Source: Verrucomicrobiota bacterium (lineage in GTDB: Bacteria; Verrucomicrobiota; Verrucomicrobiia; Chthoniobacterales; UBA10450). From it: a stretch of 64,000 bases of DNA. The notes under the pieces were generated by a model. That model saw only the letters and a list, made by a program, of their open reading frames with translations, made no database searches and was not told the origin of the DNA. A program made the position numbers and the translations under genes. Shown piece after piece: positions 29,682 to 39,991 of the stretch. The DNA lies in assembly GCA_019244415.1 (NCBI GenBank), contig JAFASN010000130.1, positions 22,270 through 86,269 on the forward strand. The letters are read 5' to 3'. Each line of letters begins with the position of its first letter. Position 1 is the first letter of the stretch.

Positions 29682-30362
29682 ATGTCCCACTGTGTTCCTC
29701 CCGAAACCGCACTCGAATCCAAAGTCGCCAGCGAACTGAACAACCTTCTCCAGATCATCTCGGGCACGAGCGCCTTGATCGAGAACGTGTGGGACGGCGC
29801 CAAAGGCTCCGAGAAATATTTCGAGATGCTGCGCACGAGCATTGAGCGCGCGGAACAGGTCACGGCGCAGCTCGTCGCGCGGGCTGGCGGTACCGCGGGC
29901 AAAGTTCATCTCCACCTGGATTTCAACGCTCCTTCAAACGTCGTCACCTTGCCGCCGGCGGAGCCGCGCAAACGCTCGATCCTTATCACCGATGACGAGC
30001 CGATGGCCCTGGCGTTGCTGGGAAATCTGCTCGGCGACGCCGGCTACGAAGTGAGTACAGCACAATCCGGCTTCGAATGCCTCGACCGTTTTCGCCGCGC
30101 GCCGCACCTGTTCGATCTCGTCCTGCTCGATCTCGCCATGCCTTGCATGAACGGCGAGGAAACCTTCATGCGCCTGCGGCAAATCTTCCCGGCCACGGAA
30201 GTCGTACTTATGGCCGGGTTCGTCGAAGCGGCGCAGCTTGCGCGCATGATGAACAACGGCCTGGCGGGTTTTCTTGCCAAACCGTTCACCTCAGGCGACG
30301 CCATCGCGCTCGCCGACTCCGTTATCGAACGCGCCCGGCAACGCCGGACCGGCACCATGTGA
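29682..30362 (+). CDS. Response regulator receiver-domain protein with N-terminal HisKA-like helical segment
   Basis: SILITDDEPMALALLGNLLGDAGYEVSTAQSGFECLDRF...FDLVLLDLAMPCMNGEETFMRLRQIFP. Confidence 0.88.
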   Translation: MSHCVPPETALESKVASELNNLLQIISGTSALIENVWDGAKGSEKYFEMLRTSIERAEQVTAQLVARAGGTAGKVHLHLDFNAPSNVVTLPPAEPRKRSILITDDEPMALALLGNLLGDAGYEVSTAQSGFECLDRFRRAPHLFDLVLLDLAMPCMNGEETFMRLRQIFPATEVVLMAGFVEAAQLARMMNNGLAGFLAKPFTSGDAIALADSVIERARQRRTGTM

Positions 30363-30412
30363 CCGGCAAATTCGCGCGCTACGGCATCGCGGCTGCTCAT
30401 TCCACTGTACTC

Positions 30413-31531
30413 ATGAGCTCTGCCGCGAGCGCAATTGATCAGCTTTCCCGGAACCGCCTTTTCGAAGGAATCGGCGGCGACGTTCTCGAAAAAATCCGCC
30501 CGCAACTGGAAGTACTGCACTTCGATCGCGGTGAAGTCGTCTTTAACGAAGGCGACCCTGGCGATTCGCTCTTCCTGGTGAGCGAAGGTTCGGTGAAAAT
30601 CTCGCGGCAGGACAAGCGCGGGCAGCAGCAGGTGCTCGCGTACATGCACCCGGGCAACTTTTTCGGCGAGCTCGCGATGCTCAATCGCGCCCCGCATTCC
30701 GCCATGGCCACGGCGGCTGAACCGACCACGCTCGGCGCCGTCACCGAAGAAACCTTTCAGCACTTGCTCGAGCTTGCGCCGAGCCGGCTGCATCTGAATT
30801 TCCTGCGCTCCGTCAGCGAACATCTGCGCAGTGTTAACGCCCATTTCATCAGTGAGACCTTGCGCAGCGAGAGGCTTAACCTCGTCGGGTCGATGGCGAA
30901 CTCCATCATCCATGACTTGAAAAATCCGATCTGCATTGTGCGTTGCTGCGCGGATTTGATCGCAAGCGAAACGAACGATCCGCGCCTGCGCGAGCTTACC
31001 GGCATGCTCGATAGCGCGGTGGATGGCATGCTCGCCATGACACAGGAGCTGCTCGATTACGCCCGCGGCTCCATGCAGCTGCATAAACAGCTCGTCTCCA
31101 TCTGGGGAATGCTGGACGAGCTGAACTCGCAGTCGCTCCGCTTGTTGCCGGGCAAAAACATCCAGTTCGTCAAACACATTCGCTACGACGGCAACATTGA
31201 GATCGACCCGGCCCGCTTCATTCGTGTGCTCGCAAACCTGATTAAAAATTCACGGGAAGCGATGCGCGGTGGCGGCATTCTCACGCTCACGACTGATCTC
31301 GTGCACGATCAAGTCGTCCTTCGCATCTCGGATACCGGCAAAGGCATTCCACCGGAAGTCGTGCCTAAAGTGTTCGAGCCTTTTGTCACGCATGGCGAGC
31401 GCGCCGGCACCGGGCTTGGGCTCGCCATTGCCCGTTCCGTCATTGAAGCGCACGGCGGCAAAATCTCCATCTCGAGTGTGCAAGGCAGCGGGACAACGGT
31501 GGACATTCGTCTGCCCAAACCGCGCGAGTAG
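30413..31531 (+). CDS. Cyclic-nucleotide-binding-domain histidine kinase
   Basis: cNMP domain (GEVVFNEGDPGDSLFLVSEGSVKISRQDK), H-box SIIHDLKNPICIVRCCADLI, ATPase motifs NLIKNSREAM, ISDTGKGIPPEVVPKVFEPFVT, GTGLGLAIARSVIEAHGGKI. Confidence 0.92.
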   Translation: MSSAASAIDQLSRNRLFEGIGGDVLEKIRPQLEVLHFDRGEVVFNEGDPGDSLFLVSEGSVKISRQDKRGQQQVLAYMHPGNFFGELAMLNRAPHSAMATAAEPTTLGAVTEETFQHLLELAPSRLHLNFLRSVSEHLRSVNAHFISETLRSERLNLVGSMANSIIHDLKNPICIVRCCADLIASETNDPRLRELTGMLDSAVDGMLAMTQELLDYARGSMQLHKQLVSIWGMLDELNSQSLRLLPGKNIQFVKHIRYDGNIEIDPARFIRVLANLIKNSREAMRGGGILTLTTDLVHDQVVLRISDTGKGIPPEVVPKVFEPFVTHGERAGTGLGLAIARSVIEAHGGKISISSVQGSGTTVDIRLPKPRE

Positions 31532-31573
31532 CGGAGGCATTGCGGGTCTGTTTTAGCGCGACGAAGTTGCGCC

Positions 31574-32974
31574 GTGGCATCGCCGCGCAAACCGAGTCTC
31601 CTCGTTTTTCTTCCGGACCAGCAGCGGGCGGATACCATCACGCCTGAGTACGCGCCGAACCTGGCGAAGCTGGCGCAGCAATCGGTCGTCTTCGAGCGCG
31701 CCTATGTCACACACCCGGTCTGCACACCGTCACGCTCCGCCATCATGACGGGGACGTGGCCGCACCAAAACGGTTGTACTCACAACAGTGTCCTCTTGCC
31801 CGCTAAGTACAAGTGCCTGCCGCAATTCGTAGACAGTAACTATATCAGTGGCTACTTTGGCAAATGGCATTTGGGCGACGACGGCCGGGCGCAGCGTGGG
31901 TTTCAGCATTGGATTTCAACCGAAGGAACAAGTGACTACAGCCGCTATCTGATTGAACACGGCCAGAAGCCGGACCGGCCAGATAGCAGCTTTTCCGCGC
32001 GGTCTGTTAGTAGATTACCTATTGAGTTATCCAAGACACAATTCCTGGAGAAGCATGCCTGCGACTTCATTGAAAAGTACGGGCGCGAACCTTTCGTTCT
32101 GTTTGTCGCGTTTGTAGAACCTCATTCGCCGTATAATGGGCCGCTGAACGCGATCCACCTCTTGCCTGAGGAAGTAAGTACTCCAGCCGAACTCAGGCGC
32201 GATACGCCGCTACGGTATCGCCTGATGCAGGAGTGGCAGGAAGCGGAAGCGATCCTTGATCGTGAAAGGTTACCCGAGCAATACTACTTCGGCGTTACTC
32301 CGGAAGAACGCAGGAGTATACGGCAGCGCTACCTCGGGCTAGTTACCCAGGTAGATCAAAGCATAGGAGCTATCCTGGAAACCCTGGTGAACAACGGCGT
32401 GTTCGATGAAACGATAATTGTTCATACCAGCGACCACGGCGACATGCTTGGTGATCATCAACTTTTCGGCAAGGAAGTGATGTTTGAAGAAGCGGTCCGC
32501 GTCCCATTGATCGTCAAAATGCCACACCAGCAGAGTGCGACGCGGTACAGTCATCCCATAAGTCAAATTGATCTATTACCGACATTGGTTGAACTACTCG
32601 GCGGCGAGCAGTCCGATCAGTTTGCGGGGACAAGCCGGGCCGCTGTTCTACAGGAAACGGTAAGTACGCCGATCGATGATCCTGTATTTGTCGAATGGTC
32701 GCCAAACCGTACCAAAATCAAGAAGCGCAGCACGCTTGGCTGGCGCTGGCGGATCCGCCGGGCAGCCAACGAATCAACTCGCACCATCATCTGCGCCGAC
32801 GGCTGGAAATTATCATTGCGCAAAGGCGACGTGAACGAACTCTACCAGCTAAATCGCGATCCGGCTGAAACGACGAACTTGTTCGCCAAGCCTGAGTACA
32901 CGCGAGTGATTCACGAGCTGACCGAACAAGTACACGCCTGGCAGGAACGGACGCGCGATCCGCTCAAGCTATGA
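31574..32974 (+). CDS. Sulfatase family protein
   Basis: Formylglycine signature VCTPSRSAIMTGTWPHQNG; FGKWHLGDDG; IIVHTSDHGDMLGDHQLFGKEVMFEEAVRVPLI. Confidence 0.94.
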   Translation: MASPRKPSLLVFLPDQQRADTITPEYAPNLAKLAQQSVVFERAYVTHPVCTPSRSAIMTGTWPHQNGCTHNSVLLPAKYKCLPQFVDSNYISGYFGKWHLGDDGRAQRGFQHWISTEGTSDYSRYLIEHGQKPDRPDSSFSARSVSRLPIELSKTQFLEKHACDFIEKYGREPFVLFVAFVEPHSPYNGPLNAIHLLPEEVSTPAELRRDTPLRYRLMQEWQEAEAILDRERLPEQYYFGVTPEERRSIRQRYLGLVTQVDQSIGAILETLVNNGVFDETIIVHTSDHGDMLGDHQLFGKEVMFEEAVRVPLIVKMPHQQSATRYSHPISQIDLLPTLVELLGGEQSDQFAGTSRAAVLQETVSTPIDDPVFVEWSPNRTKIKKRSTLGWRWRIRRAANESTRTIICADGWKLSLRKGDVNELYQLNRDPAETTNLFAKPEYTRVIHELTEQVHAWQERTRDPLKL

Positions 32975-33749
32975 TCGAGCGCACCGCCATACCTTTGACT
33001 AACTTGCTCCAGCGAGACTGCTCCGGCTCGGCCAATTCGCCCATCGTCACATAGTTGCCGTTGTCGCGCTGGAACCATGTTGGCAACGACAGGCCGGCTG
33101 CCTTGATACTCCGGTAGCAATTTTGAGTGATCACTCCACGTTGCGTACTTTCGCCGAAAACGGCGTAGTTATCCCGCGTCACAAACAGCCGCAAATCACC
33201 CGGCTTACTGATCTCGTCCTTCAGTTCGTCCATGACCTTCGCGTTACGAATATCTGTTTTCATATGTCGGAAAAGATACCGCAGTACTTTGACCCGAATG
33301 TATTGGTGGATCCAGATCTGATACCATCTCCTTCTCTCAAGCAGAACGTCGCCATTGGCAGTAGGACGTGCGCGGGGAAAAAGCGATAGCTCCGGTTTCT
33401 CGAGAGTTATGCGGCAACGGCAACAAAGCAGGGCAGCGACATCGGGCTGAAGGCGAACATGGTCGAATAGTTCAATGAACTTCGGCGTGACTAGTTGGAT
33501 GGGATACTTATCGTCCGAACACCAGTAAACCCATTCTTCGTCGTCGAGGTCGTTGATCAGGCGAAGTACCGTGCCAGGTATATCCGCCGGCGTTTCGATG
33601 TAATGTTCACGATCTGTGTTTTTGCCTCGTAGTCTCTGATACGGAATGCGAAAGACAAAGGGGTGATCCGGCCAAAGCCTGGCGTATTGCTCGATCATAT
33701 GCCGGGTAATCACGCGGTGGCGATCCCAGCTCAGGACGATGGCTTTCAC
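32964..33749 (-). CDS. Hypothetical protein, glycosyltransferase-like
   Basis: WVYWCSDDKYPIQLVTPKF suggests a GT-A-like fold; convergent with the sulfatase gene. Confidence 0.55.
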   Translation of the reverse strand: MKAIVLSWDRHRVITRHMIEQYARLWPDHPFVFRIPYQRLRGKNTDREHYIETPADIPGTVLRLINDLDDEEWVYWCSDDKYPIQLVTPKFIELFDHVRLQPDVAALLCCRCRITLEKPELSLFPRARPTANGDVLLERRRWYQIWIHQYIRVKVLRYLFRHMKTDIRNAKVMDELKDEISKPGDLRLFVTRDNYAVFGESTQRGVITQNCYRSIKAAGLSLPTWFQRDNGNYVTMGELAEPEQSRWSKLVKGMAVRSIIA

Positions 33750-34717
33750 AGTAGCTTTAGGCGGGTTAAGTCCTGCGAATCGACAATGCCCACCGGGATA
33801 TTGTCGTCGTTCACCACGACCAGGTCATCGATGCGGTGGCGCTCGAGCAGATTGAGTACTTCCACCGCGAGCTTGTTTTCATGGACGGCTACCGGGTTCA
33901 GCGTCATCAGGTCAGCGACGAGCCGGTCGCCAATTTTCGGGTCGGTCTGGAAATGGCGGGCGAAGTCGCCGTGGGTGAAAATGCCAAGCAACCTGCCGTC
34001 GCCGTCGGCCACAACGGCCGCCCCGGCGCGTACCGTAGTCATTGCCTTGAGCACCTCACGAATCTTTGTGTCGGGCGGCACCATTGCCAGGGCGTCGCGC
34101 GGGCGCATCACCTGATGTACTCGCATGAGAAGGCTGCGGCCGATCATTCCCGCCGGATGATACCGGGCGAAGTCCTCCTTTTTAAAACCGCGCGCCTCGA
34201 GAAGTACCATGGCCAGAGCATCGCCGAGCGCGAGCATGACGGTCGTGCTGGAGGTGGGGGCAAGGTTCAGCGGGCATGCTTCCTGTTCGATCTCGAAGTC
34301 CAGTACGATGTGCGCGTTCTGCGCCAGCGTTGATTCGGCCGCGCCGCAGATGGCGATGATCTTCACTTCAAGGCGCCCGAGCGCCGGTAGAATGCGGAGC
34401 AATTCCTCGGTCTCGCCGCTCGCACTGAGCGCCAGGACGACGTCGCCTTCCGCCACCATGCCGAGATCACCGTGCAGCGCGTTGAGCGAATCGAGCACTA
34501 CTGCGGGCGAGCCGGTGCTGGTAAGGGTGGCGGCAATTTTGCTGCCGATGTTTCCCGATTTACCCACGCCGAGTACAACAACTTTGCCCCGCGCATCCGC
34601 TGCCTTGCGCAGGATTTCCACCGCATCGCTGAAATTTTGCCCGAGCCGCTCCCGGACGCGCTGAAGCTCGCGAATCTCAATATCGAGCACACGTGCGGCC
34701 TTTTCGAGGTAGTCCAT
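33746..34717 (-). CDS. KpsF/GutQ-type arabinose-5-phosphate isomerase (SIS + CBS)
   Basis: VVVLGVGKSGNIGSKIAATLTSTGSPA; NALHGDLGMVAEGDVVLALSASGETEELL; two CBS repeats. Confidence 0.94.
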   Translation of the reverse strand: MDYLEKAARVLDIEIRELQRVRERLGQNFSDAVEILRKAADARGKVVVLGVGKSGNIGSKIAATLTSTGSPAVVLDSLNALHGDLGMVAEGDVVLALSASGETEELLRILPALGRLEVKIIAICGAAESTLAQNAHIVLDFEIEQEACPLNLAPTSSTTVMLALGDALAMVLLEARGFKKEDFARYHPAGMIGRSLLMRVHQVMRPRDALAMVPPDTKIREVLKAMTTVRAGAAVVADGDGRLLGIFTHGDFARHFQTDPKIGDRLVADLMTLNPVAVHENKLAVEVLNLLERHRIDDLVVVNDDNIPVGIVDSQDLTRLKLL

Positions 34718-34792
34718 CGAAGTATAATTGTGAACCGGGGGACGAAGCCGGGCAAGATGCCCGGGCGTTCGCGGCGTGGGAGGAGATTTTGT

Positions 34793-35089
34793 ATGAAACC
34801 ATTCGTTCTTAGCAGCTTCATTGCGCTGGTACTCGCTGGCACGGCATTTGGCCAAACCTTCACCGCGCCCGCGCAGCCGCGGCGCACGACCAGGCCGCAG
34901 CCTGCACCGCCAATCACATCGCGTGATGTCGAGGGCGTAGTACCGCGTGCTGTTCGCGGCGGGAACCCGGCGCAAATGCTTAATCCCCGCGCCCCGGCGA
35001 AGTACGGCACGTCCCGACAGAACGTGATGTTGAAGCCGGACGGCTCGGGCCGCTGGAATGGCATCCGGCTGTTCGTGATTAACTTCTGA
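34793..35089 (+). CDS. Small secreted hypothetical protein
   Basis: Signal peptide MKPFVLSSFIALVLAGTAFGQ, Pro/Arg-rich; upstream gaggaga Shine-Dalgarno-like sequence. Confidence 0.6.
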   Translation: MKPFVLSSFIALVLAGTAFGQTFTAPAQPRRTTRPQPAPPITSRDVEGVVPRAVRGGNPAQMLNPRAPAKYGTSRQNVMLKPDGSGRWNGIRLFVINF

Positions 35090-35157
35090 GCGGCGAAACA
35101 GCGAACGCCGAGCTTCCGGTTGTCGCGTCTTATTGCGCGACGTTTCTCAAGCCGGAG

Positions 35158-36264
35158 ATGCTGCACATCTATCGGCAGATCACCTCGCTGCGGCGTGTGC
35201 GCCCGGTGGTGATCGCGCAAAAGCGGGAGAACGCCGACAAATTTCCGTTTGCCCGGCTGGATCTCGTTAGGAAAACGCCGGGGCATTTTCTGCGTCGATT
35301 CTGGACCCGCCAGCTGCGCGACACGCCGTGGCAGCTCACGCGTGCTGAAACCGCGCAGTTGATCTGTGTACTCACTCGGGAAAAAGCGGAGTTGCTGCAC
35401 ATTTATTTCGGTCATATCGCGGTGCATTTGCTGCCGTTGATCCGCCATTGGCCGCAGCCGTCGATTGTCTCGTTTCATGGCGCTGACGTCGGCGTTGATC
35501 TGGAGAAGCGCGCGTATCGCGAAGCGACCCTGGAGATGCTTTCGGCTGTTCGTCGGGTGCTCGTCCGGTCAGAGTCATTGCGCGACGCGTTGGCCGCGAT
35601 CGGTTGTGAGGAATCGCGGATTGTCGTCCAGCGCACCGGCATTCCGCTGGAGGAATTTGCGTTCCGGCAACGAACGGCACCGGCGGACGGACAATGGCGT
35701 TTGCTTCAGGCCTGCCGCCTGATCGAGAAAAAGGGATTGGCCACGACGCTGCGCGCATTCGCGCAATTCCGGCGCAACTTTCCTGGCGCAACGTTGACGA
35801 TTGCCGGCGACGGCCCACTGCGCAGCGAACTCGAGGAACTCGCCCGCGAACTTCAGCTCGGTGACGCAGTTCGCTTCACGGGCTTCATCTCGCAAGCGGA
35901 GCTGCGCGATTTGCTGTACTCATCGCATGCGTTTTTTCACCCGAGCGAAACAGGCAGTGACGGCAACCAGGAAGGCGTGCCGAACTCGATACTGGAGGCG
36001 ATGGCGAGCGGTTTGCCGGTTTTCGCCACGCGCCACGGCGGAATTCCAGAAGTGGTGGAAAACGGACGCACCGGTTTTCTGGTCAGCGAGCGTGACTTTA
36101 CCTCGTTAGCTCAGCGATTGATCGAAGCTGTAAGCAACCCGGAGGAGCTTTTCGCGCTCGGCCGCATGGGCTCGGAAGCGGTGGCGCGCGAGTTTGATCA
36201 ACGCGAGCAAACCCGTCGGCTGGAAGAGATTTACCTGAGCGAAATGAATCACCGCTCAGCGTGA
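35158..36264 (+). CDS. Glycosyltransferase family 1/4-type; true start may lie upstream
   Basis: LLQACRLIEKKGLATTLRAFAQFRRNFPGATLTIAGDGPLRSELEEL; EGVPNSILEAMASGLPVFATRHGGIPEVVENGRTGFLV. Confidence 0.93.
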   Translation: MLHIYRQITSLRRVRPVVIAQKRENADKFPFARLDLVRKTPGHFLRRFWTRQLRDTPWQLTRAETAQLICVLTREKAELLHIYFGHIAVHLLPLIRHWPQPSIVSFHGADVGVDLEKRAYREATLEMLSAVRRVLVRSESLRDALAAIGCEESRIVVQRTGIPLEEFAFRQRTAPADGQWRLLQACRLIEKKGLATTLRAFAQFRRNFPGATLTIAGDGPLRSELEELARELQLGDAVRFTGFISQAELRDLLYSSHAFFHPSETGSDGNQEGVPNSILEAMASGLPVFATRHGGIPEVVENGRTGFLVSERDFTSLAQRLIEAVSNPEELFALGRMGSEAVAREFDQREQTRRLEEIYLSEMNHRSA

Positions 36265-36286
36265 TTCGAACCGGAAAAGGAAGAAA

Positions 36287-37294
36287 TCACAGCTGACAGA
36301 AAAAATGCGCAAGACTTTTCCTGCCCGTACTAAACGATAGTTTCTCCATCGCGATTTCAATTGCGCGTGCCGCTATCGCCCGGCGCTCACCCTCATGCTC
36401 CAGCAGTCGCTGCGCAATGGTGATGAGCTGGTCTGCGGTGCGATCAACGCCGCAGGTTTCTGGGTAGGCGATTGTCTCAGTGGCGCCATCGCCGCCAACG
36501 CAAACACTTCGGCAGAGCAGGGCGTCGCCCGCTACCTGGCCGGGCACACGGCTGCGGTCGAGCTGAAAAACAATCTTGTGGCGCGCGACCTCGCCCAGGT
36601 AAGCGCGGTAGCTGGCGCGTTGTTCGTGTACCCGTACTTTGGCGAAACCGATCTGCGCGATCATGCGCGCGCCGCGGCGGCGATCAAGATTGAAAACAGT
36701 GACGGCTTCACGCGTGGCATCGCTGATCTTTTTCGCCGCCAGCAGCGCCGCGAGGTGATTCCGCGATGGCACATCGAACTCGCGCGTACCGACGAAAATG
36801 CCCGCGCGATGCGCTGCCGACCAGTTCCAGTTTTCATCGTCAATGGGGCATGGCGTGGGGATAAATGCCACCCGCCTGGATGTGACCAACCGCAGGATCT
36901 GCGCGGCGTGCTCCGTACTGGCCACGCAGCCATCTGCTGCGCGCGCGATTCGCACGAAGCGCTCAAACTTTCCCGGATCACTCAACTGCTGCGCGATCTG
37001 GTGCATGCCGGTTTCCTTGAATGCGACCGCAACCGGCCGCTTCGCTCTCCTGAGCTCGCTCAGCGCCCGTTCGGTCGCGCGAAAATCGCCGCGTAACATA
37101 AGCAGCACCGGCCAGCCGCTGGCGAGCGCGCGCTTTGTCTCGCGAAAAACCGCGCCATGCGTGCAGGCGGCGTAGGCGTGAAAGTTGACCGGTGCATGTA
37201 CTTTGGATGACGCGCGCGCCTGCTCGTCGGAAAAATGTTGCTCCGGATCGCGCCCGGCGGGATTGAGTACCGCGAGCCGGAAATCATCGGCCAT
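36287..37294 (-). CDS. Hypothetical protein, glycosyltransferase-like
   Basis: Long ORF between pbp1A and a glycosyltransferase; C-terminal GDGATETIAYPETCGVDRTADQLITIAQRLLEHEGER resembles GT-B C-termini. Confidence 0.55.
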   Translation of the reverse strand: MADDFRLAVLNPAGRDPEQHFSDEQARASSKVHAPVNFHAYAACTHGAVFRETKRALASGWPVLLMLRGDFRATERALSELRRAKRPVAVAFKETGMHQIAQQLSDPGKFERFVRIARAADGCVASTEHAAQILRLVTSRRVAFIPTPCPIDDENWNWSAAHRAGIFVGTREFDVPSRNHLAALLAAKKISDATREAVTVFNLDRRRGARMIAQIGFAKVRVHEQRASYRAYLGEVARHKIVFQLDRSRVPGQVAGDALLCRSVCVGGDGATETIAYPETCGVDRTADQLITIAQRLLEHEGERRAIAARAIEIAMEKLSFSTGRKSLAHFFCQL

Positions 37295-37296
37295 GC

Positions 37297-39891
37297 TCAA
37301 TCGCCTGTATCGTCGTCGTTGTTGCTGGGCTCGACTGGAATCGCGCGCCGTACTTTCGGTGGCGTCGGCGCTGGAGAAGCAGCCTCGACGGGAACGGCAC
37401 GCCGGATTTCGACAGGCGAATCTGATGGAACTGCCGCCGCGGTGTCGGCCGGTGGAGCATCAGCGGCATCATCACGCTGCACCGGTTGAGCCTTGAGTAC
37501 TGGCTTGCTCGGATCAGGCATCTCTTCGGCGACAGCTTTTTCACTCGTCTCGGCTGCCGGCGAAGCTGACGGCGCGGGTGTTGCCGCTGGTTTGAGTTTC
37601 AGTGTCGCATGCACCGCATTGTAAGGATCGCGCTCGGCCAGGAGCGTGGGTCCTTTCGGCGTCACCGGCGTTACGCTGCTTGTATCGGCTGCGAGCGAAG
37701 CACGCGGAAACTCGGATGGCGGCAACTCCTGCGCGAACGAGGCGCGCGCGCCGCCGTGCACGTTGCAAGGTTCCGTCGGTCTTTGCGCCGCTGTTGCCAG
37801 CTCGTCATACGTCGTCTTCACCTCGCCATTAGGCGTTTGCTCGACGCACTTGTCGGTGCCGAGCAAGCCAGATTTTGAGCAAATGTTGACCAACTCAAGG
37901 CCGCCCGGCTGCGGGATTTGTTTTGCCGGGAAATGCTGGGCCGCGGTGTTCATTACGTCCACCCACACCGGGAGCGCGATATCGTGCCCGAAAGCGCCGC
38001 GGAAAATGCGCTGCGGTTTATCGAACCCCGCCCAGACCGCGCAAGTAACCGAGCTGTCGTAACCGGCAAAAAGTACATCGGTGAAATCGTAGGCCGTGCC
38101 GGTCTTGCCGCCCGCATCCATCTGCTTAAGGCCAAACTGTGTGCGCGCTGCTTTGCCCGTACCGTGATCGAGTACATCGCGCAAACAGGAATGTACTTCG
38201 TAGGCAATTTCCGGCGCGATAACCTTCTCCATCTTGCCGTCGTGCCGTTCAGCATGCCAGATCGTGCCATCTTTCTCCTCGATGCTCTCGAGTACGTGCG
38301 GCGCATTCGGCCGCATGCCGCCGTTTGGGAAAATGGTGTAGGCCAGCGCGAGCTCGGCCAGCGTTACTTCGCTGCTGCCGAGGAATGTTGCCGGGTACGG
38401 TCGCAGCGGCGATTTGATCCCGGCGTTGTGCATGAGCTCCACCACGCTATCCACGCCGGGCTCCATGCCGATGCGCACGGTTGCGCCGTTCTTTGATTTC
38501 GCCAGCGCTTCACGCGCAGTGATCGGCCCTTCGTAACGGTTATCCGCCGACTCCGGTCCCCACTCGCCCAGAATGCCGGTCCGGCCGCCGATCATCACCG
38601 CTCGATTATCCAGCGCGGAATCCTCCACGATCGAGCCCGGGAACAGCCCGTCGGCAAACGCCGCCGCGAATACGAATGGCGTTATCGCGGTGCCCGCCGG
38701 CCGGCGCGCCTGCAACGCACGGTCATATTGATTGTGCTCGAAATCGCGCCCGCCGACGAGCGCGAGAATGCCGCCCGTTTTGTTGTCCAGCGCGATCACC
38801 GCCCCCTGCAAGTACTCCGGGCGCGGCTCCGAATCGCTGTGGCCTTTGCGGAAATTGGCCGCGTACTCAGCGTAGGTTTGATGATCATAGCCGGGATGTT
38901 TCTCCGCAGCATCAAGATGCGAACGCAGCGATTCCTCGGCCGCCTTTTGCAGATCAGCGTCAATCGTGGTGTGAATGCGAAATCCTTCGTTCATGGCGCG
39001 GTCCCAGCCGACTGTCTCGATGACTTTCTGCCGGATCAGATCCACCGCATAAGTCTGTCCCTGCGCGCTTTGGCGGTCGCCCACGAGCAGGTCTGTTGAT
39101 TGCGCACTTTCGCAGCGCTGGCGATCGATAAAACCGAGCTCGCGCATCCGCGCCAGCACCACATTGCGCGTCTCGCGCGCGGCGGCGCGGTCGGTCCACG
39201 GCGAGAGCCGGTTTGGGCTTTTGATCAATCCCGCCAGCGTGGCGCATTCGGTCAGCGTCATCTGGCTCGCCGGTTTATCGAAATAACCGCGCGCTGCCGC
39301 TTCCGCGCCATAGAGGCCGCCGCCGAAGTAAATGCGGTTGAGATACAGCTCCATGATCTTCTGCTTGCCGAGCGCATGCTCGATTCGTTCTGCCAAAAAG
39401 ATCTCCAGCAGCTTGCGGCGGAACGTTCGCTCCTTAAGGGAGAAACTGTTTCGCGCGAGTTGCTGCGTGATCGTACTTGCTCCCTGCCGCACGTGACCAG
39501 CCGTCACATTCTTGAGTGCGGCGCGCACGATTCCCCACGGATCGTAGCCGCCGTGCTGATAAAATTTGCTGTCCTCCGTGGCGACGACAGCGTTGACCAG
39601 ATCGCGCGGGATTTGGTCATAGGGGATTGTCTGCCGGTTCTCGACGTAAATCTGACCGAAGATTTTGCCGTTGCGATCGAGGATCACGCTCGCGGATTCC
39701 ATCTGGTCGAGTTTGCTCAGGTCGTAGGTCGTGGCTTGCGCCTTGAGCTGCGAAGCGAGCAGCGCGAAGTAAATGGCCCCGGCAAATAGTAGCAGGAGTA
39801 CGATGACGGCCGGGACGTAGAATACCGGGCGTGCATACCAGGCTCGCCGGTACTTATAACTCAGTGGCGGGACGAGGAACGATGTCGGCAT
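37297..39891 (-). CDS. Penicillin-binding protein 1A family (transglycosylase/transpeptidase)
   Basis: ATEDSKFYQHGGYDPWGIVRAALKN; QGASTITQQLARNSFSLKERTFRRKLLEIFLAERIEHALGKQKIMELYLNRIYFGGGLYGAEAAA; DAGGKTGTAYDFTDVLFAGY. Confidence 0.95.
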   Translation of the reverse strand: MPTSFLVPPLSYKYRRAWYARPVFYVPAVIVLLLLFAGAIYFALLASQLKAQATTYDLSKLDQMESASVILDRNGKIFGQIYVENRQTIPYDQIPRDLVNAVVATEDSKFYQHGGYDPWGIVRAALKNVTAGHVRQGASTITQQLARNSFSLKERTFRRKLLEIFLAERIEHALGKQKIMELYLNRIYFGGGLYGAEAAARGYFDKPASQMTLTECATLAGLIKSPNRLSPWTDRAAARETRNVVLARMRELGFIDRQRCESAQSTDLLVGDRQSAQGQTYAVDLIRQKVIETVGWDRAMNEGFRIHTTIDADLQKAAEESLRSHLDAAEKHPGYDHQTYAEYAANFRKGHSDSEPRPEYLQGAVIALDNKTGGILALVGGRDFEHNQYDRALQARRPAGTAITPFVFAAAFADGLFPGSIVEDSALDNRAVMIGGRTGILGEWGPESADNRYEGPITAREALAKSKNGATVRIGMEPGVDSVVELMHNAGIKSPLRPYPATFLGSSEVTLAELALAYTIFPNGGMRPNAPHVLESIEEKDGTIWHAERHDGKMEKVIAPEIAYEVHSCLRDVLDHGTGKAARTQFGLKQMDAGGKTGTAYDFTDVLFAGYDSSVTCAVWAGFDKPQRIFRGAFGHDIALPVWVDVMNTAAQHFPAKQIPQPGGLELVNICSKSGLLGTDKCVEQTPNGEVKTTYDELATAAQRPTEPCNVHGGARASFAQELPPSEFPRASLAADTSSVTPVTPKGPTLLAERDPYNAVHATLKLKPAATPAPSASPAAETSEKAVAEEMPDPSKPVLKAQPVQRDDAADAPPADTAAAVPSDSPVEIRRAVPVEAASPAPTPPKVRRAIPVEPSNNDDDTGD

Positions 39892-39991
39892 TCAGCAGAG
39901 ACGAAACGAGGCAAACCTTAGGCGTAAATTCAGGGAAAAGCGATTCGCGGCTGACCAAGGCTCTGTTGTGAGCGAAACCGATCCCCATCCT

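Noticed and set aside
30077-30412. Long N-terminal extension of the cNMP-histidine kinase ORF
   Set aside because: Overlaps the response regulator in another frame and is Arg/Ala-rich without domain character; start at 30413 preferred.
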